In this document: piece after piece, positions 40,614 through 48,955 of the stretch
Numbering within the stretch: the first letter of the stretch is position 1
How the letters are laid out: each line of letters opens with the position of its first letter
From: Streptomyces xanthochromogenes
GTDB taxonomy: Bacteria; Actinomycetota; Actinomycetes; Streptomycetales; Streptomycetaceae
Direction: 5' to 3'
NCBI RefSeq assembly: GCF_014650455.1
Contig: NZ_BMUZ01000002.1
Coordinates: 216,125-280,124 of the forward strand
Length of the DNA stretch: 64,000 nucleotides
The notes under the pieces: model-generated
What the model was told of the DNA's origin: nothing
The model's input: the letters and a program-made list of their open reading frames with translations, nothing else
Database searches by the model: none
Made by a program: the position numbers and the translations under genes

Positions 40614-42572
40614 TCAGCGGCGGAACGGGTTGGCGTACGAGGCGACGTAGCCGGGGGCGGGCGAACCCACACCCGTCACGTCGTCGTAGCCGCGCGTCGC
40701 GGCGAGCGAGCTGTCCTTGCCGAGCGTCCGCACCGAGGTCAGAAGCCCCCCGGACGCGTCCACGCTGTTCGCGAAGTCGACCCGGGCGACCGCGAGGTCA
40801 CGGGACGCACCCAGCGGGTGGTCCGTCACGTCGTGGTAGAGCTTCGAGTCGAAGCGCTCGTAGATCGACGGGTTCGCGAACCCGATCGGGGAGCGCTTGG
40901 CCTGCTGGGCCAGCGCCTGGATGCCCGCGGTGACCGGGGCTGCCAGCGAGGTGCCGCCGATGCGGTACTCGTCGTAGCTCACCGACTTGTCGGGCCAGGT
41001 CTGCGTCTGGCCCACCAGGAACCCGGTGTTGGGGTCGGCCACGGCCGCGATGTCCGGAACCGTACGCATCCGGGTCGCGCCGTTCGCCTTCGCCAGCGAG
41101 TCCGGCACGACGCCGCGCTGGTAGAACGGCTGCTTCACGGTGGAGCTGGTGCCGCCGCCCGCGCCGCTGGTGAAGGCGCCCGGGAAGTTCACCCAGCTCT
41201 TGCCGTCGGCGGACAGGGAGGCCTTCTCGGTGCCCCAGCCGGTCTCGAACTGGTACTTGTCGTGCTTGCCGACCGCCAGCGAGGTACCGCCGACCGCCGT
41301 CACCCACGCCGAGTTGGCCGGGGTGTCGACCTGCTTCTTGCCGGAGGCGGCGGCCTGGTCGCCGTCGTCGCCCGAGGAGAAGTAGAAGCCGATGCCCTCG
41401 ATCGCGCCCAGCTTGAACGTCTGGTCGTACGCGGCCGCGGCGTCCGGGGTCTCGTTGGCCTCGATGTCGCCCCACGAGTTGGAGACGATGTCGGCCAGGT
41501 GCCGGTCGACGACCTTGTTGAGGGCGTCGAGCAGATCCGGGTCGTTGCAGGACGCGCCGCCCACGTACACGATGTTCGCGTCCGGAGCGACCGCGTGCAC
41601 GGCCTCGACGTCGAGGGACTCCTCGCCGTACCAGCCGGACGCGCCACACGCCTCCGTGCTGTTGTAGTCCGTCGGAAGCACCTCGGTGTACTGGCCCGTC
41701 TTGTAGGGCTTGTCACCGTTGCGCTTGGCGTACTTCGCGGCGTCCGACGCCATGGTCGGCGAGGCGTACGCGTCGGTGATCGCCACCGTGACGCCCTTGC
41801 CGGTGTACTTGCCCGCGCCGTACGCCGCCCGCAGCTGCTGGCCGGTGTAGCCGTGCACGGCGTACGGGATCTTCGTGCCGTACGCGTCCGGCAGCGTCTT
41901 GGCGATGTTCGAGCCGTAGTACGTGGAGAACGGACCCGCGTTGCGGAAGCCGGCGCCCGGACCCGGAAGGGTGTCCTGGTGCGTCGACTGGTGCGGGGCG
42001 TTGTCCAGTCCGGTCACCGTCAGAACGGCGCCCTGGAGCGCGTTCGGCGCGGAGGCGTTCTTGGACGGGGCGTGGTAAGTCCGGCCCGACTTGCGGTAGT
42101 TGTGCAGCTGCGTGGCGAACGCCTTCTGCGCCGCCGCCGCGTCACCCGAAACCGCGATGTAGTGCTGGTTGGAGCCCGTGATGGTCAGTCCGGACGACTT
42201 CAGCCACTTGGTGACCGCGTCGATCTGCTCCTGGGTCGCGCCGAAGCGCTGCTGCGCCTGAGCGGCGCTGAGGTACTTGCCGTACGACGCCGACTGCGGG
42301 TCGGACACGGCCGCGGCGTATGCGTCGAGGCCCTTCGCGTCCCGCCCGGCGAGGTATACCCGGGCGTTGACCTTGGTGGAGCCGGCGGTGGCGCCCTGGT
42401 CGGCGGAGCCGGTGGCCCAGACGGGCTGGGTGCCCGCGAGGGCCGCCCGTCCGCTCGGGACCGGGTCGGCCGCCTGGGCGGACGGTATGCCGAAGGCGAG
42501 CGCGCCGGCGAGCAGTGGCAGTGTCGCTGCCATGCTCACACCGGCGCGCCGCCTGGCGCGGCTGGTTCTCAT
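40614..42572 (-). CDS. Sedolisin (S53) serine-carboxyl protease, secreted
   Basis: A 652-residue prepro-enzyme. Signal peptide: about 1-37, ending SAQA. The Pro-kumamolisin activation domain follows (about 40-200, SQSASYGKYLSAAQAQQRFG region). The catalytic domain shows the Glu and Asp of the triad in YGEESLDVEAVHAV, oxyanion Asp in SNSWGDIE, and the nucleophile in GGTSLAAPVTAG (GTSxxxP). C-terminal residues (DDVTGVGSP and TDHPLGASRDLAV) supply the Ca2+ site. These enzymes degrade extracellular protein, usually at acid pH. Start ATG 42572 with AGGGGG upstream; the upstream region carries an inverted repeat. It resembles streptomycete aminopeptidase-type S53 enzymes such as those cutting tripeptides. 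Confidence 0.92.
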   Translation of the reverse strand: MRTSRARRRAGVSMAATLPLLAGALAFGIPSAQAADPVPSGRAALAGTQPVWATGSADQGATAGSTKVNARVYLAGRDAKGLDAYAAAVSDPQSASYGKYLSAAQAQQRFGATQEQIDAVTKWLKSSGLTITGSNQHYIAVSGDAAAAQKAFATQLHNYRKSGRTYHAPSKNASAPNALQGAVLTVTGLDNAPHQSTHQDTLPGPGAGFRNAGPFSTYYGSNIAKTLPDAYGTKIPYAVHGYTGQQLRAAYGAGKYTGKGVTVAITDAYASPTMASDAAKYAKRNGDKPYKTGQYTEVLPTDYNSTEACGASGWYGEESLDVEAVHAVAPDANIVYVGGASCNDPDLLDALNKVVDRHLADIVSNSWGDIEANETPDAAAAYDQTFKLGAIEGIGFYFSSGDDGDQAAASGKKQVDTPANSAWVTAVGGTSLAVGKHDKYQFETGWGTEKASLSADGKSWVNFPGAFTSGAGGGTSSTVKQPFYQRGVVPDSLAKANGATRMRTVPDIAAVADPNTGFLVGQTQTWPDKSVSYDEYRIGGTSLAAPVTAGIQALAQQAKRSPIGFANPSIYERFDSKLYHDVTDHPLGASRDLAVARVDFANSVDASGGLLTSVRTLGKDSSLAATRGYDDVTGVGSPAPGYVASYANPFRR

Positions 42573-42603
42573 GTAACCCCCTGCGTGAGGTCTTCGCCTG
42601 CTG

Positions 42604-42631
42604 TACATGCACTGACTGATGCGTGCATGTA
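42604..42631. promoter_or_regulatory. Inverted repeat upstream of the sedolisin gene
   Basis: TACATGCAC at 42604-42612 and GTGCATGTA at 42623-42631 form perfect 9-bp arms separated by 10 nt. It lies 32 bp upstream of the start ATG, so it would overlap the promoter or the leader. Confidence 0.65.
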
Positions 42632-42683
42632 ATGCGTCACTCTTGTCAGGAACGGTTCATGCGGGGGGCATGTGATCACCAAG

Positions 42684-42701
42684 AAACGCCAAAGAGCGTT
42701 T
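42684..42701 (-). terminator. Terminator of the DUF305 operon
   Basis: On the minus strand AAACGC, a 6-nt loop and GCGTTT are followed by TCTT, a small intrinsic-type terminator 9 bp after the DUF305 stop. Such U-followed hairpins are uncommon in this genome. Confidence 0.55.
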
Positions 42702-42709
42702 ACCGACGC

Positions 42710-43351
42710 TCAGTTGGCGCGCGGAGCGGCGCCCCTTTTCTTCAGCATTTGCGCCATCAGGTCGATTTCGGACTGCTGGGAGTCGACCATGCCCTGCGCC
42801 AGCTGCTTCTCCGGGCCCACCGTGCAGCGCTGCACACAACCCTCGGCCATGTGGATGCCGCCCTTGTGGTGCTCGGTCATCAGCTGGAGGTAGAGCACCT
42901 CGGCGTCCTTGCCGCTGAGCCCCCGCAGCCGGTCCAGATCGGTGTTGGTGGCCATGCCCGGCATCAGCGCGCCGTCGGCGCCCGGCTCCACGCCCATGCC
43001 CATCCACGCCATCGGCAGCTGGGCCGCCTCGTTCTTCGGCAGCCCCCACAGATCGAGCCAGCCGAGCATCATGCCCCGCTGGTTGGCCTGGGTGTTGGCG
43101 ATGTCGTACGCGAGGCGGCGCACCTCATCGTCCGTGGTGCGGTCGCGCACGACGAACGACATCTCGACCGCCTGCTGGTGGTGCGTCGACATGTCCCGGG
43201 CGAACCCGGCGTCGGCCGAAGTGGCCGTCGGCGTGCGGGACTTGGCCTCGGCCGCCGAGCCGTCCCCGCCGGAGGAGACGAGCACCGCGGCCGCCGCGAA
43301 CACCATCAGCAGGGCGAGGGCGGCGGCCACCCCCCAGTACCTGCGGATCAC
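42710..43351 (-). CDS. DUF305 family exported protein
   Basis: A 213-residue membrane-anchored protein. Residues about 6-24 (WGVAAALALLMVFAAAAVL) form an N-terminal anchor. The DUF305 ferritin-like four-helix repeat shows the metal-site pairs MSTHHQQAVEMS and MTEHHKGGIHMAEG, each with HH and a Met or Glu at the correct distance, and MLGWLDLWGLPKNEAAQ. DUF305 members are linked with copper handling or envelope stress in several bacteria, but the mechanism is not established. GTG 43351 overlaps the DUF3105 stop by 4 nt, so the two are made together. Met/His content (MAWMGMGVE) would suit soft-metal binding. Confidence 0.85.
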   Translation of the reverse strand: MIRRYWGVAAALALLMVFAAAAVLVSSGGDGSAAEAKSRTPTATSADAGFARDMSTHHQQAVEMSFVVRDRTTDDEVRRLAYDIANTQANQRGMMLGWLDLWGLPKNEAAQLPMAWMGMGVEPGADGALMPGMATNTDLDRLRGLSGKDAEVLYLQLMTEHHKGGIHMAEGCVQRCTVGPEKQLAQGMVDSQQSEIDLMAQMLKKRGAAPRAN

Positions 43352-44022
43352 TGCTCGTCCAACCCGCCGGTGCACGCGGCGCCCGGCTCGGGCGTCTGCG
43401 GGCCCTGGACGTACTTGGTGAAGAACTGGTTCACCCGGGGGTCGTCCGCCCCGTCCACCGTGACCTGCTTGCCCCAGGCGCTCAGCATGATGGCCCCGGA
43501 CTGGTCCTTGTACGGGCTCATCAGCGAGTACGGCGTCTTCGACACCTTGTCGGCGAGCTTCTTCACATCGGCGGCGGACGCCTTGTCGGTGTACGTCACC
43601 CACACCGCGCCGTGCTCAAGGGAGTGCACGGCGTTCATGTCCGGGACCTGCTTCTGGTAGACGTTGCCGCCGCAGTTCATCCAGACCTGGTCGTGGTCGC
43701 CGCCCACCGGCGGCTTCATCGGGTAGTTCACCTTCGTCGTCACGTGGTTGCGGGTCAGCTTCTTGGCGTCCCAGTCCTTCTCGCCCGCGATCGAGGCGTT
43801 GGGGTCGCTGCTGCCCTGCGCCTTGGCGTCGGACGAACCGCCGCCGTCCTTCTTGCCGAACTCGTACACGCCGAAGCCGACCAGGCCCGCGACCGCGAGC
43901 ACGCCGGCGGTGACGGAGCTGATCACCACGAGCCGGCCGCGCCGCTGCCGGGCCTGCTCGGCGCGGCGCAGCTCCTCCATGCGGGCCCGGCGGGCGGTGT
44001 GGGGGTCGTCGTTGATGGCCAT
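43348..44022 (-). CDS. DUF3105 family membrane-anchored protein
   Basis: A 224-residue protein with a basic cytosolic N terminus (ARRARMEELRRAEQARQRRGR), one membrane segment (VISSVTAGVLAVAGLVGFGVY) and an external DUF3105 domain. Landmarks: YPMKPPVGGDHDQVWMNCGGNVY, HSLEHGAVWVTY, PYSLMSPYKDQSGAIMLSAWGKQV. The conserved HD, NCG, HSLEHG and C-terminal Cys could bind metal or form an active site. The family's function is unknown. It is coupled to the DUF305 gene downstream and lies 70 bp after a small secreted protein gene on the same strand. This DUF3105-DUF305 pairing is common in actinobacteria from memory. Confidence 0.87.
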   Translation of the reverse strand: MAINDDPHTARRARMEELRRAEQARQRRGRLVVISSVTAGVLAVAGLVGFGVYEFGKKDGGGSSDAKAQGSSDPNASIAGEKDWDAKKLTRNHVTTKVNYPMKPPVGGDHDQVWMNCGGNVYQKQVPDMNAVHSLEHGAVWVTYTDKASAADVKKLADKVSKTPYSLMSPYKDQSGAIMLSAWGKQVTVDGADDPRVNQFFTKYVQGPQTPEPGAACTGGLDEQ

Positions 44023-44091
44023 GGGTACGTAACGTCCTTCTGCTGAGGGGGAGTTGGAGGATGGGCGGCCGGGCTCCGGCCGCGGGTCCCG

Positions 44092-44448
44092 CTAAGTCCG
44101 CAGCACCTGAAGGACGTGCAGGTCCGGCGCACGTGGCCGGGCGTCGGGACGGCCGGACGCGGCCCCGGCGCGGGGCGGGGCCGGGTGTACGTCCTGCACC
44201 GCCGCGGGAGCCGGGGCGTCCAGCGGGGGCGCCGTGAGCACGGCCGGAACGTCCCGCGGGAACAGCCCGCAGTCGCCCTGCTCGTAGGGGCAGACGTACG
44301 CGGCGGCGCCGCTCGCCGGCGGCTCGTGGTGGCGGGGGTGTGCACCGCCGCCCGCCGCGAGGCAGATGAAGAGCGCGGCGAGCAGCGTCGCCATGGCACC
44401 GAGCAGCGCCACGGGACGCGTGATGCGCGTGAGCCGCACTCCCCCCAT
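44092..44448 (-). CDS. Small membrane-anchored His-rich protein, unknown
   Basis: A 118-residue protein with an N-terminal signal or anchor (RPVALLGAMATLLAALFICLAAGG, about 10-33), then an external His-rich stretch AHPRHHEPPAS, a two-Cys turn YVCPYEQGDCGLFP, and a proline/alanine-rich tail ending DLHVLQVLRT. I do not recognise a family. Low complexity in the tail makes the exact product less certain. ATG 44448 is assumed; GTG 44439 is the alternative. Same-strand position, 70 bp before the DUF3105 gene, and its likely metal-ligating His/Cys residues suggest it belongs to that operon. Confidence 0.5.
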   Translation of the reverse strand: MGGVRLTRITRPVALLGAMATLLAALFICLAAGGGAHPRHHEPPASGAAAYVCPYEQGDCGLFPRDVPAVLTAPPLDAPAPAAVQDVHPAPPRAGAASGRPDARPRAPDLHVLQVLRT

Positions 44449-44606
44449 GGGCGCAGATGCTAAGCGAGGGAGTGCCGCTCGGGGCAGGCCGGGTCGCGTA
44501 CCGGCCGAAAACAGCGGGCCCGGCTCTGCCGCACGGGCTCCGCGGGCCCGACCCGACCGGCCCCGGCTCCGCGGCTGCGGCCCGACCGCCGCCGGGCCCG
44601 GCGGGG

Positions 44607-46583
44607 TCAGCCCACGTGTACCCGGGGTCGGCGCGCGAGGTCCGGCTCGGCCCGGCGCAGCACCTCGCGGGTGACGGGCGCGACCTCGCCGTCGCCGAAC
44701 ACCAGGAAGCGCAGCAGATGGCTCAGCGGATGGCCCTCGGTCCAGTTGAAGTACGCGTGCGGCACCTCGCCGGTGCGGTCGCGCAGCTCCATCATCACGG
44801 CCGCGATGGTGTTGGGCACGACCGCGCCCTCGACGCGCAGCCTGCGCACCCCGTGCTTCTCGTCGCCCTGGACGGTGAGTTCGGTGGTGAAGTCCGAGGA
44901 GTTCTGGATGAAGACCTCCAGGAACAGCACCGGCCGCCCGTCCGGGATGTGGGTCTCCTCGCGCTGGCTGTACTCCTTGGCGCGGTACTCGCGCCGGGAG
45001 TGCTCCTGCGGCTCGTTGGCGATGATCCGCAGCGGGCCGCTGCGCGCGGCCTCGTCCACGAACCGGGCGGCGCACGCGTCGAACGTCACGGCCGTCGCCC
45101 GCAGTTCGAAGGCGCGGTGCACCCGCGAGGCGAACGACGACACCACGATGCCGACGATGAACAGCATCGCGATCTTGATGCCGTCCGGCCGCTCGATCAC
45201 ATTGGTGACCAGCGTGTAGGCGAAGACGGCGGTGACCACCCCGAAGCCGAGTGCGGCGGCCCGCCGGCCGCGCCGGTGCACCGCGACCGTCGAGGCGAAC
45301 GAGGCCGACAGCATCAGGACGAGGACGCCGGTGGCGTACGCGCCGCTCTGCGCGTCCACGTTGGCGTCGAACCACCAGGTGATGAAGAAGGCGATCGCCA
45401 TGAAGATCAGCACCAGCGGCCGCACCGCACGCGTCCACTCGGGTGCCATGCCGTAGCGCGGCAGATACCTCGGCACGAGGTTGAGCAGCCCCGCGGTCGC
45501 CGAGGCCCCGGCGAACCAGAGGATGGCGATGGTCGAGATGTCGTACACCGTCCCGAAGCCCTCGCCCAGGTGCTGATGGGCGAGATAGGCGAGGGCGCGG
45601 CCGTTGGCGCCGCCGCCGGGCTTGAACTCGGACTCCGGGATCAGGATCGTCGTCGCCAGGCTGGAGACCAGCAGGAACCCGCTCATGATGAGCGCGGCCG
45701 TGGTCAGCAGCTTGCGGGTGTCACGGACGCGGCCGGCCGGCTTGTCGTACGTGTCCGAGGCGTCGCCCTGGATCTGCGGCATGACCGCCACACCCGTCTC
45801 GAACCCGGACATGCCGAGCGCGAGCTTGGGGAAGACGAGCAGCGAGACCCCGATCATCGCCAGCGGCGAGGAGTGCGCGGCGGTCATCGCGTCCCACCAG
45901 TTGCCGATGACGACCGGCTCGGTGGCTATCTTCCAGACCGCCGTCGCGAGCACCACCAGGTTCAGCGCGAGGTAGACGCCGACGAGGGCCACCGCGATCC
46001 CGATGGCCTCCTTGAACCCCTTGAGGAAGACCGCGCCGAGCAGGGCGACGAGCGCCAGCGTGATCCAGAGGTTGGAGCCGTGCAGGAAGCCGGGGGCGAA
46101 CGGGTTCTCCACGACGTGTGCGGAGGCGTCCGCGGCCGAAAGAGTGATCGTGATCATGAAGTCGGTGGCGGCGAAGCCGAGCAGCACCAGGACGAAGATC
46201 TTCCCCGCCCACCAGGGCAGCAGCCGCTCCAGCATGGCGATCGAGCCCTCGCCGTTCGGCGACTCCTTGGCGACCCGCCGGTAGACCGGCAGCGCCCCGC
46301 CGAGTGTCAGGGCGATGAGCACCAGCGTCGCGAGCGGCGAGAGCAGCCCGGCGGCGAGCGCGGCGATGCCGGGCTGGTAGCCGAGGGTGGAGAAGTAGTC
46401 GACGCCGGTCAGGCACATGACGCGCCACCAGCGGTGGCCCTTGTGCTCGGCCGGCGGGGTGCCGTGCGGTCCGGGATGACGGGCCGAGCGCTCGCTCAGC
46501 CCGTCGAGCAGCCAGCCGCGCCAGCGGCGCCGGGCCTGCGGTACGACGGCGGTATCCGGAGGATCCACCTGGGTGCCGGTCAT
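44607..46583 (-). CDS. APC superfamily permease with C-terminal cytosolic domain
   Basis: A 658-residue transporter. Twelve or so membrane segments span about 50-475. [25 protein letters not shown] in segment 1 holds the unwound GYQPG-like substrate site of APC proteins, and [16 protein letters not shown] and [23 protein letters not shown] are conserved loops. Residues about 500-658 form a cytosolic domain ([25 protein letters not shown] ... [15 protein letters not shown]), often a regulatory nucleotide- or ion-sensing part in KUP/KimA-like members. The natural substrate (amino acid or potassium) cannot be told. ATG 46583 is preceded by repeats of CGTTCTGCGT. It diverges from glnA2. Confidence 0.85.
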   Translation of the reverse strand: MTGTQVDPPDTAVVPQARRRWRGWLLDGLSERSARHPGPHGTPPAEHKGHRWWRVMCLTGVDYFSTLGYQPGIAALAAGLLSPLATLVLIALTLGGALPVYRRVAKESPNGEGSIAMLERLLPWWAGKIFVLVLLGFAATDFMITITLSAADASAHVVENPFAPGFLHGSNLWITLALVALLGAVFLKGFKEAIGIAVALVGVYLALNLVVLATAVWKIATEPVVIGNWWDAMTAAHSSPLAMIGVSLLVFPKLALGMSGFETGVAVMPQIQGDASDTYDKPAGRVRDTRKLLTTAALIMSGFLLVSSLATTILIPESEFKPGGGANGRALAYLAHQHLGEGFGTVYDISTIAILWFAGASATAGLLNLVPRYLPRYGMAPEWTRAVRPLVLIFMAIAFFITWWFDANVDAQSGAYATGVLVLMLSASFASTVAVHRRGRRAAALGFGVVTAVFAYTLVTNVIERPDGIKIAMLFIVGIVVSSFASRVHRAFELRATAVTFDACAARFVDEAARSGPLRIIANEPQEHSRREYRAKEYSQREETHIPDGRPVLFLEVFIQNSSDFTTELTVQGDEKHGVRRLRVEGAVVPNTIAAVMMELRDRTGEVPHAYFNWTEGHPLSHLLRFLVFGDGEVAPVTREVLRRAEPDLARRPRVHVG

Positions 46584-46600
46584 GCGACGTTCTCCTGAGT

Positions 46601-46630
46601 CGTTCTGCGTCGTTCTGCGTCGTTCGGCCG
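46601..46630. repeat. CGTTCTGCGT triplet repeat in permease/glnA2 intergenic region
   Basis: CGTTCTGCGT occurs at 46601 and 46611, and a degenerate third copy (CGTTCGGCCG) at 46621, at a 10-bp spacing, 18-47 bp upstream of the permease start. It could be a transcription-factor site or simple slippage. Confidence 0.5.
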
Positions 46631-46769
46631 AGTGTGTGCCGAGGGTGCGCCGAGCGGATCGATCGGCCGTTCGGCGGGCAACGAGGAGCGAGTATTCACC
46701 ACATCGTCATGCCTGGAGCCCGCAGGGGCACCCATCGGGAGGGGACGTGCCGCAGGTCATACCGGGTGC

Positions 46770-46785
46770 GTAATGTGGAGGTAAT
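46770..46785 (+). promoter_or_regulatory. Possible GlnR-like box upstream of glnA2
   Basis: Two GTAAT half-sites (46770-46774 and 46781-46785) are separated by 6 nt, 90 bp upstream of ATG 46875. GlnR boxes have AC-rich halves such as GTAAC and GAAAC at this spacing; the match is partial. Confidence 0.3.
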
Positions 46786-46874
46786 CCCGCGCCTCGATAC
46801 TGAGGATTCCCCCGCCGTCCCCGGCTCCGCCGGGGGAGCGGTGCACAGGCCGTCTGAACTGCAAGGATGTGGCT

Positions 46875-48236
46875 ATGGACAAGCAGCAGGAGTTCGTGCT
46901 CCGGACTCTCGAGGAGCGCGACATCCGGTTCGTGCGCCTGTGGTTCACCGATGTGCTGGGCTTCCTGAAGTCGGTGGCCGTCGCTCCGGCAGAGCTGGAA
47001 CAGGCCTTCGACGAGGGCATCGGCTTCGACGGGTCGGCCATCGAGGGCTTCGCCCGGGTCTACGAGTCGGACATGATCGCCCGTCCGGACCCGTCCACCT
47101 TCCAGATCCTGCCCTGGCGCGCGGAGGCCCCCGGCACCGCGCGGATGTTCTGCGACATCCGGATGCCCGACGGCTCCCCGTCCTTCGCGGACCCCCGCTT
47201 CGTCCTCAAGCGCATCCTGGCCAAGACCTCCGACCTCGGGTTCACCTTCTACACCCACCCCGAGATCGAGTTCTTCCTCCTCAAGGACAAGCCGCTGGAC
47301 GGCACCCGTCCGGTTCCGGCCGACAACTCGGGCTACTTCGACCACACCCCGCAGAACGTGGGCATGGACTTCCGTCGCCAGGCGATCACGATGCTCGAAT
47401 CCATGGGCATCTCGGTCGAGTTCAGCCACCACGAGGGTGCGCCGGGCCAGCAGGAGATCGACCTGCGGTACGCGGACGCACTGTCCACCGCCGACAACAT
47501 CATGACGTTCCGTCTGGTCATGAAGCAGGTCGCCCTGGAGCAGGGCGTCCAGGCCACGTTCATGCCGAAGCCGTTCTCGGAGTACCCGGGTTCCGGCATG
47601 CACACCCACCTCTCCCTCTTCGAGGGCGACCGCAACGCGTTCTACGAGTCCGGCGCCGAGTACCAGCTCTCCAAGGTGGGCCGCTCCTTCATCGCGGGCC
47701 TGCTCAAGCACGCCGCCGAGATTGCCGCGGTCACCAACCAGTGGGTCAACTCCTACAAGCGCATCTGGGGCGGCTCGGAGCGCACGGCGGGCGCGGGCGG
47801 CGAGGCCCCCTCGTACATCTGCTGGGGCCACAACAACCGCTCGGCCCTCATCCGGGTCCCGATGTACAAGCCCGGCAAGACCGGCTCGTCCCGCATCGAG
47901 GTCCGCTCCCTCGACTCGGGCTGCAACCCCTACCTCGCCTACGCCCTCCTCCTGGCGGCCGGCCTCAAGGGCATCGAGGAGGGGTACGAACTCCCCCCGG
48001 GCGCCGACGACGACGTCTGGGCCCTCACCGACGCCGAACGCCGGGCGATGGGCATCGAACCCCTCCCGCAGAACCTGGGCGAGGCGATCACCCTGATGGA
48101 ACGCAGCGAACTGGTGGCGGAGACGCTGGGCGAGCACGTCTTCGACTTCTTCCTCCGCAACAAGAAGCAGGAGTGGGAGGAGTACCGCAGCGAGGTCACC
48201 GCCTTCGAGCTGCGGAAGAACCTGCCGGTGCTGTAG
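46875..48236 (+). CDS. glnA2: GlnA2-type glutamine synthetase-like ligase
   Basis: A 453-residue type I glutamine synthetase-like enzyme, the length of S. coelicolor GlnA2, which acts as a gamma-glutamylpolyamine synthetase. Core sites: EGIGFDGSAIEGFARVYESDM (the beta-cap), HPEIEFFLL (metal Glu), GYFDHTP, SHHEGAPGQQEIDL, GSGMHTHLSLF (ammonia-site His), SYKRIWGGSERTAG and the C-terminal RSLDSGCNPYLAYALLL. AAGGA lies 7 nt before ATG 46875. The canonical NLYDLP adenylylation sequence is replaced by EEGYELPPGA, keeping the Tyr (residue 371). glnE lies only 8 kb away. Confidence 0.9.
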   Translation: MDKQQEFVLRTLEERDIRFVRLWFTDVLGFLKSVAVAPAELEQAFDEGIGFDGSAIEGFARVYESDMIARPDPSTFQILPWRAEAPGTARMFCDIRMPDGSPSFADPRFVLKRILAKTSDLGFTFYTHPEIEFFLLKDKPLDGTRPVPADNSGYFDHTPQNVGMDFRRQAITMLESMGISVEFSHHEGAPGQQEIDLRYADALSTADNIMTFRLVMKQVALEQGVQATFMPKPFSEYPGSGMHTHLSLFEGDRNAFYESGAEYQLSKVGRSFIAGLLKHAAEIAAVTNQWVNSYKRIWGGSERTAGAGGEAPSYICWGHNNRSALIRVPMYKPGKTGSSRIEVRSLDSGCNPYLAYALLLAAGLKGIEEGYELPPGADDDVWALTDAERRAMGIEPLPQNLGEAITLMERSELVAETLGEHVFDFFLRNKKQEWEEYRSEVTAFELRKNLPVL

Positions 48237-48501
48237 GGGCGGGCCGGTCGGCACAGGTTTCGCGGCGTCAAGTACCAGGCGGCCAACGGTCGTTGACCGG
48301 GGGCTCGGTGCGTGGACGGCCCCGTCGGGGCCGAGCCGCGCGCCGGTCCGGAGCCGTCCGCGACCCGTCGACGTCGAAGGCGCCCCGCTTCGGCAGAATC
48401 GTGCGGGTGGAGGCGTTCCTGTCCGGGCCGTGACCGCCCGCCGCAACGCCTCCCGCACGTCCTCCAGCCGGCCAACCGGCTTACTACGCAAGGGAATCGC
48501 C

Positions 48502-48861
48502 ATGCCATTCGTCACCGTCGAATACTCCGAGCGGCTCGCCGGCACCTTCGACCGGCGGGCCTTCGCCCGTGAGGTCCACGAGGTCGCGCCCACCGGGATC
48601 AACGCGTCCACCGAGGCCTTCAAGACCCGGTTCCGGGTGATCGAGGAGTCGTACTTCGGCGCGGACGAGGACGACATCGACGCCGTCTTCATCCAGGCCG
48701 CCATCCTCTCCGGGCGTACCCCGAAGGCGATCGAGGTGCTGAGCGAGACCCTCCTGGAGATCGCCCGCAAGCATGTGACCGGGGTCGCCGGGCGCCGCCT
48801 GCACGTCATGGTCGAGACCCGCGAGATGGAGCGGGACTACTACCGCGCGCACAAGGAGTGA
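48502..48861 (+). CDS. 5-carboxymethyl-2-hydroxymuconate delta-isomerase family protein
   Basis: A 119-residue protein of the CHMI branch of the tautomerase superfamily. It starts MPFVTVEYSERL, with the N-terminal Pro (residue 2 after Met removal) as catalytic base, then FDRRAFAREVHEVAPTGINAS, the conserved RFRVIEESYFGAD and ILSGRTPKAIEVLSETLLEIA, matching the fold of CHMI (about 125 residues). In enteric bacteria the enzyme acts in homoprotocatechuate degradation, but no hpa genes are nearby, so the substrate is open. AAGGGA lies before ATG 48502. Stands alone; a 266-bp gap to glnA2 carries no gene. Confidence 0.85.
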   Translation: MPFVTVEYSERLAGTFDRRAFAREVHEVAPTGINASTEAFKTRFRVIEESYFGADEDDIDAVFIQAAILSGRTPKAIEVLSETLLEIARKHVTGVAGRRLHVMVETREMERDYYRAHKE

Positions 48862-48955
48862 CCCGGGTACCGGGGCGCACCGGCAGTGAGCCGTGTGCCG
48901 GTCCCGGGCGGAGCGGCCCGGGTGCCTCGCCGCGGGAACCGGGCCGCGGCCCGGC

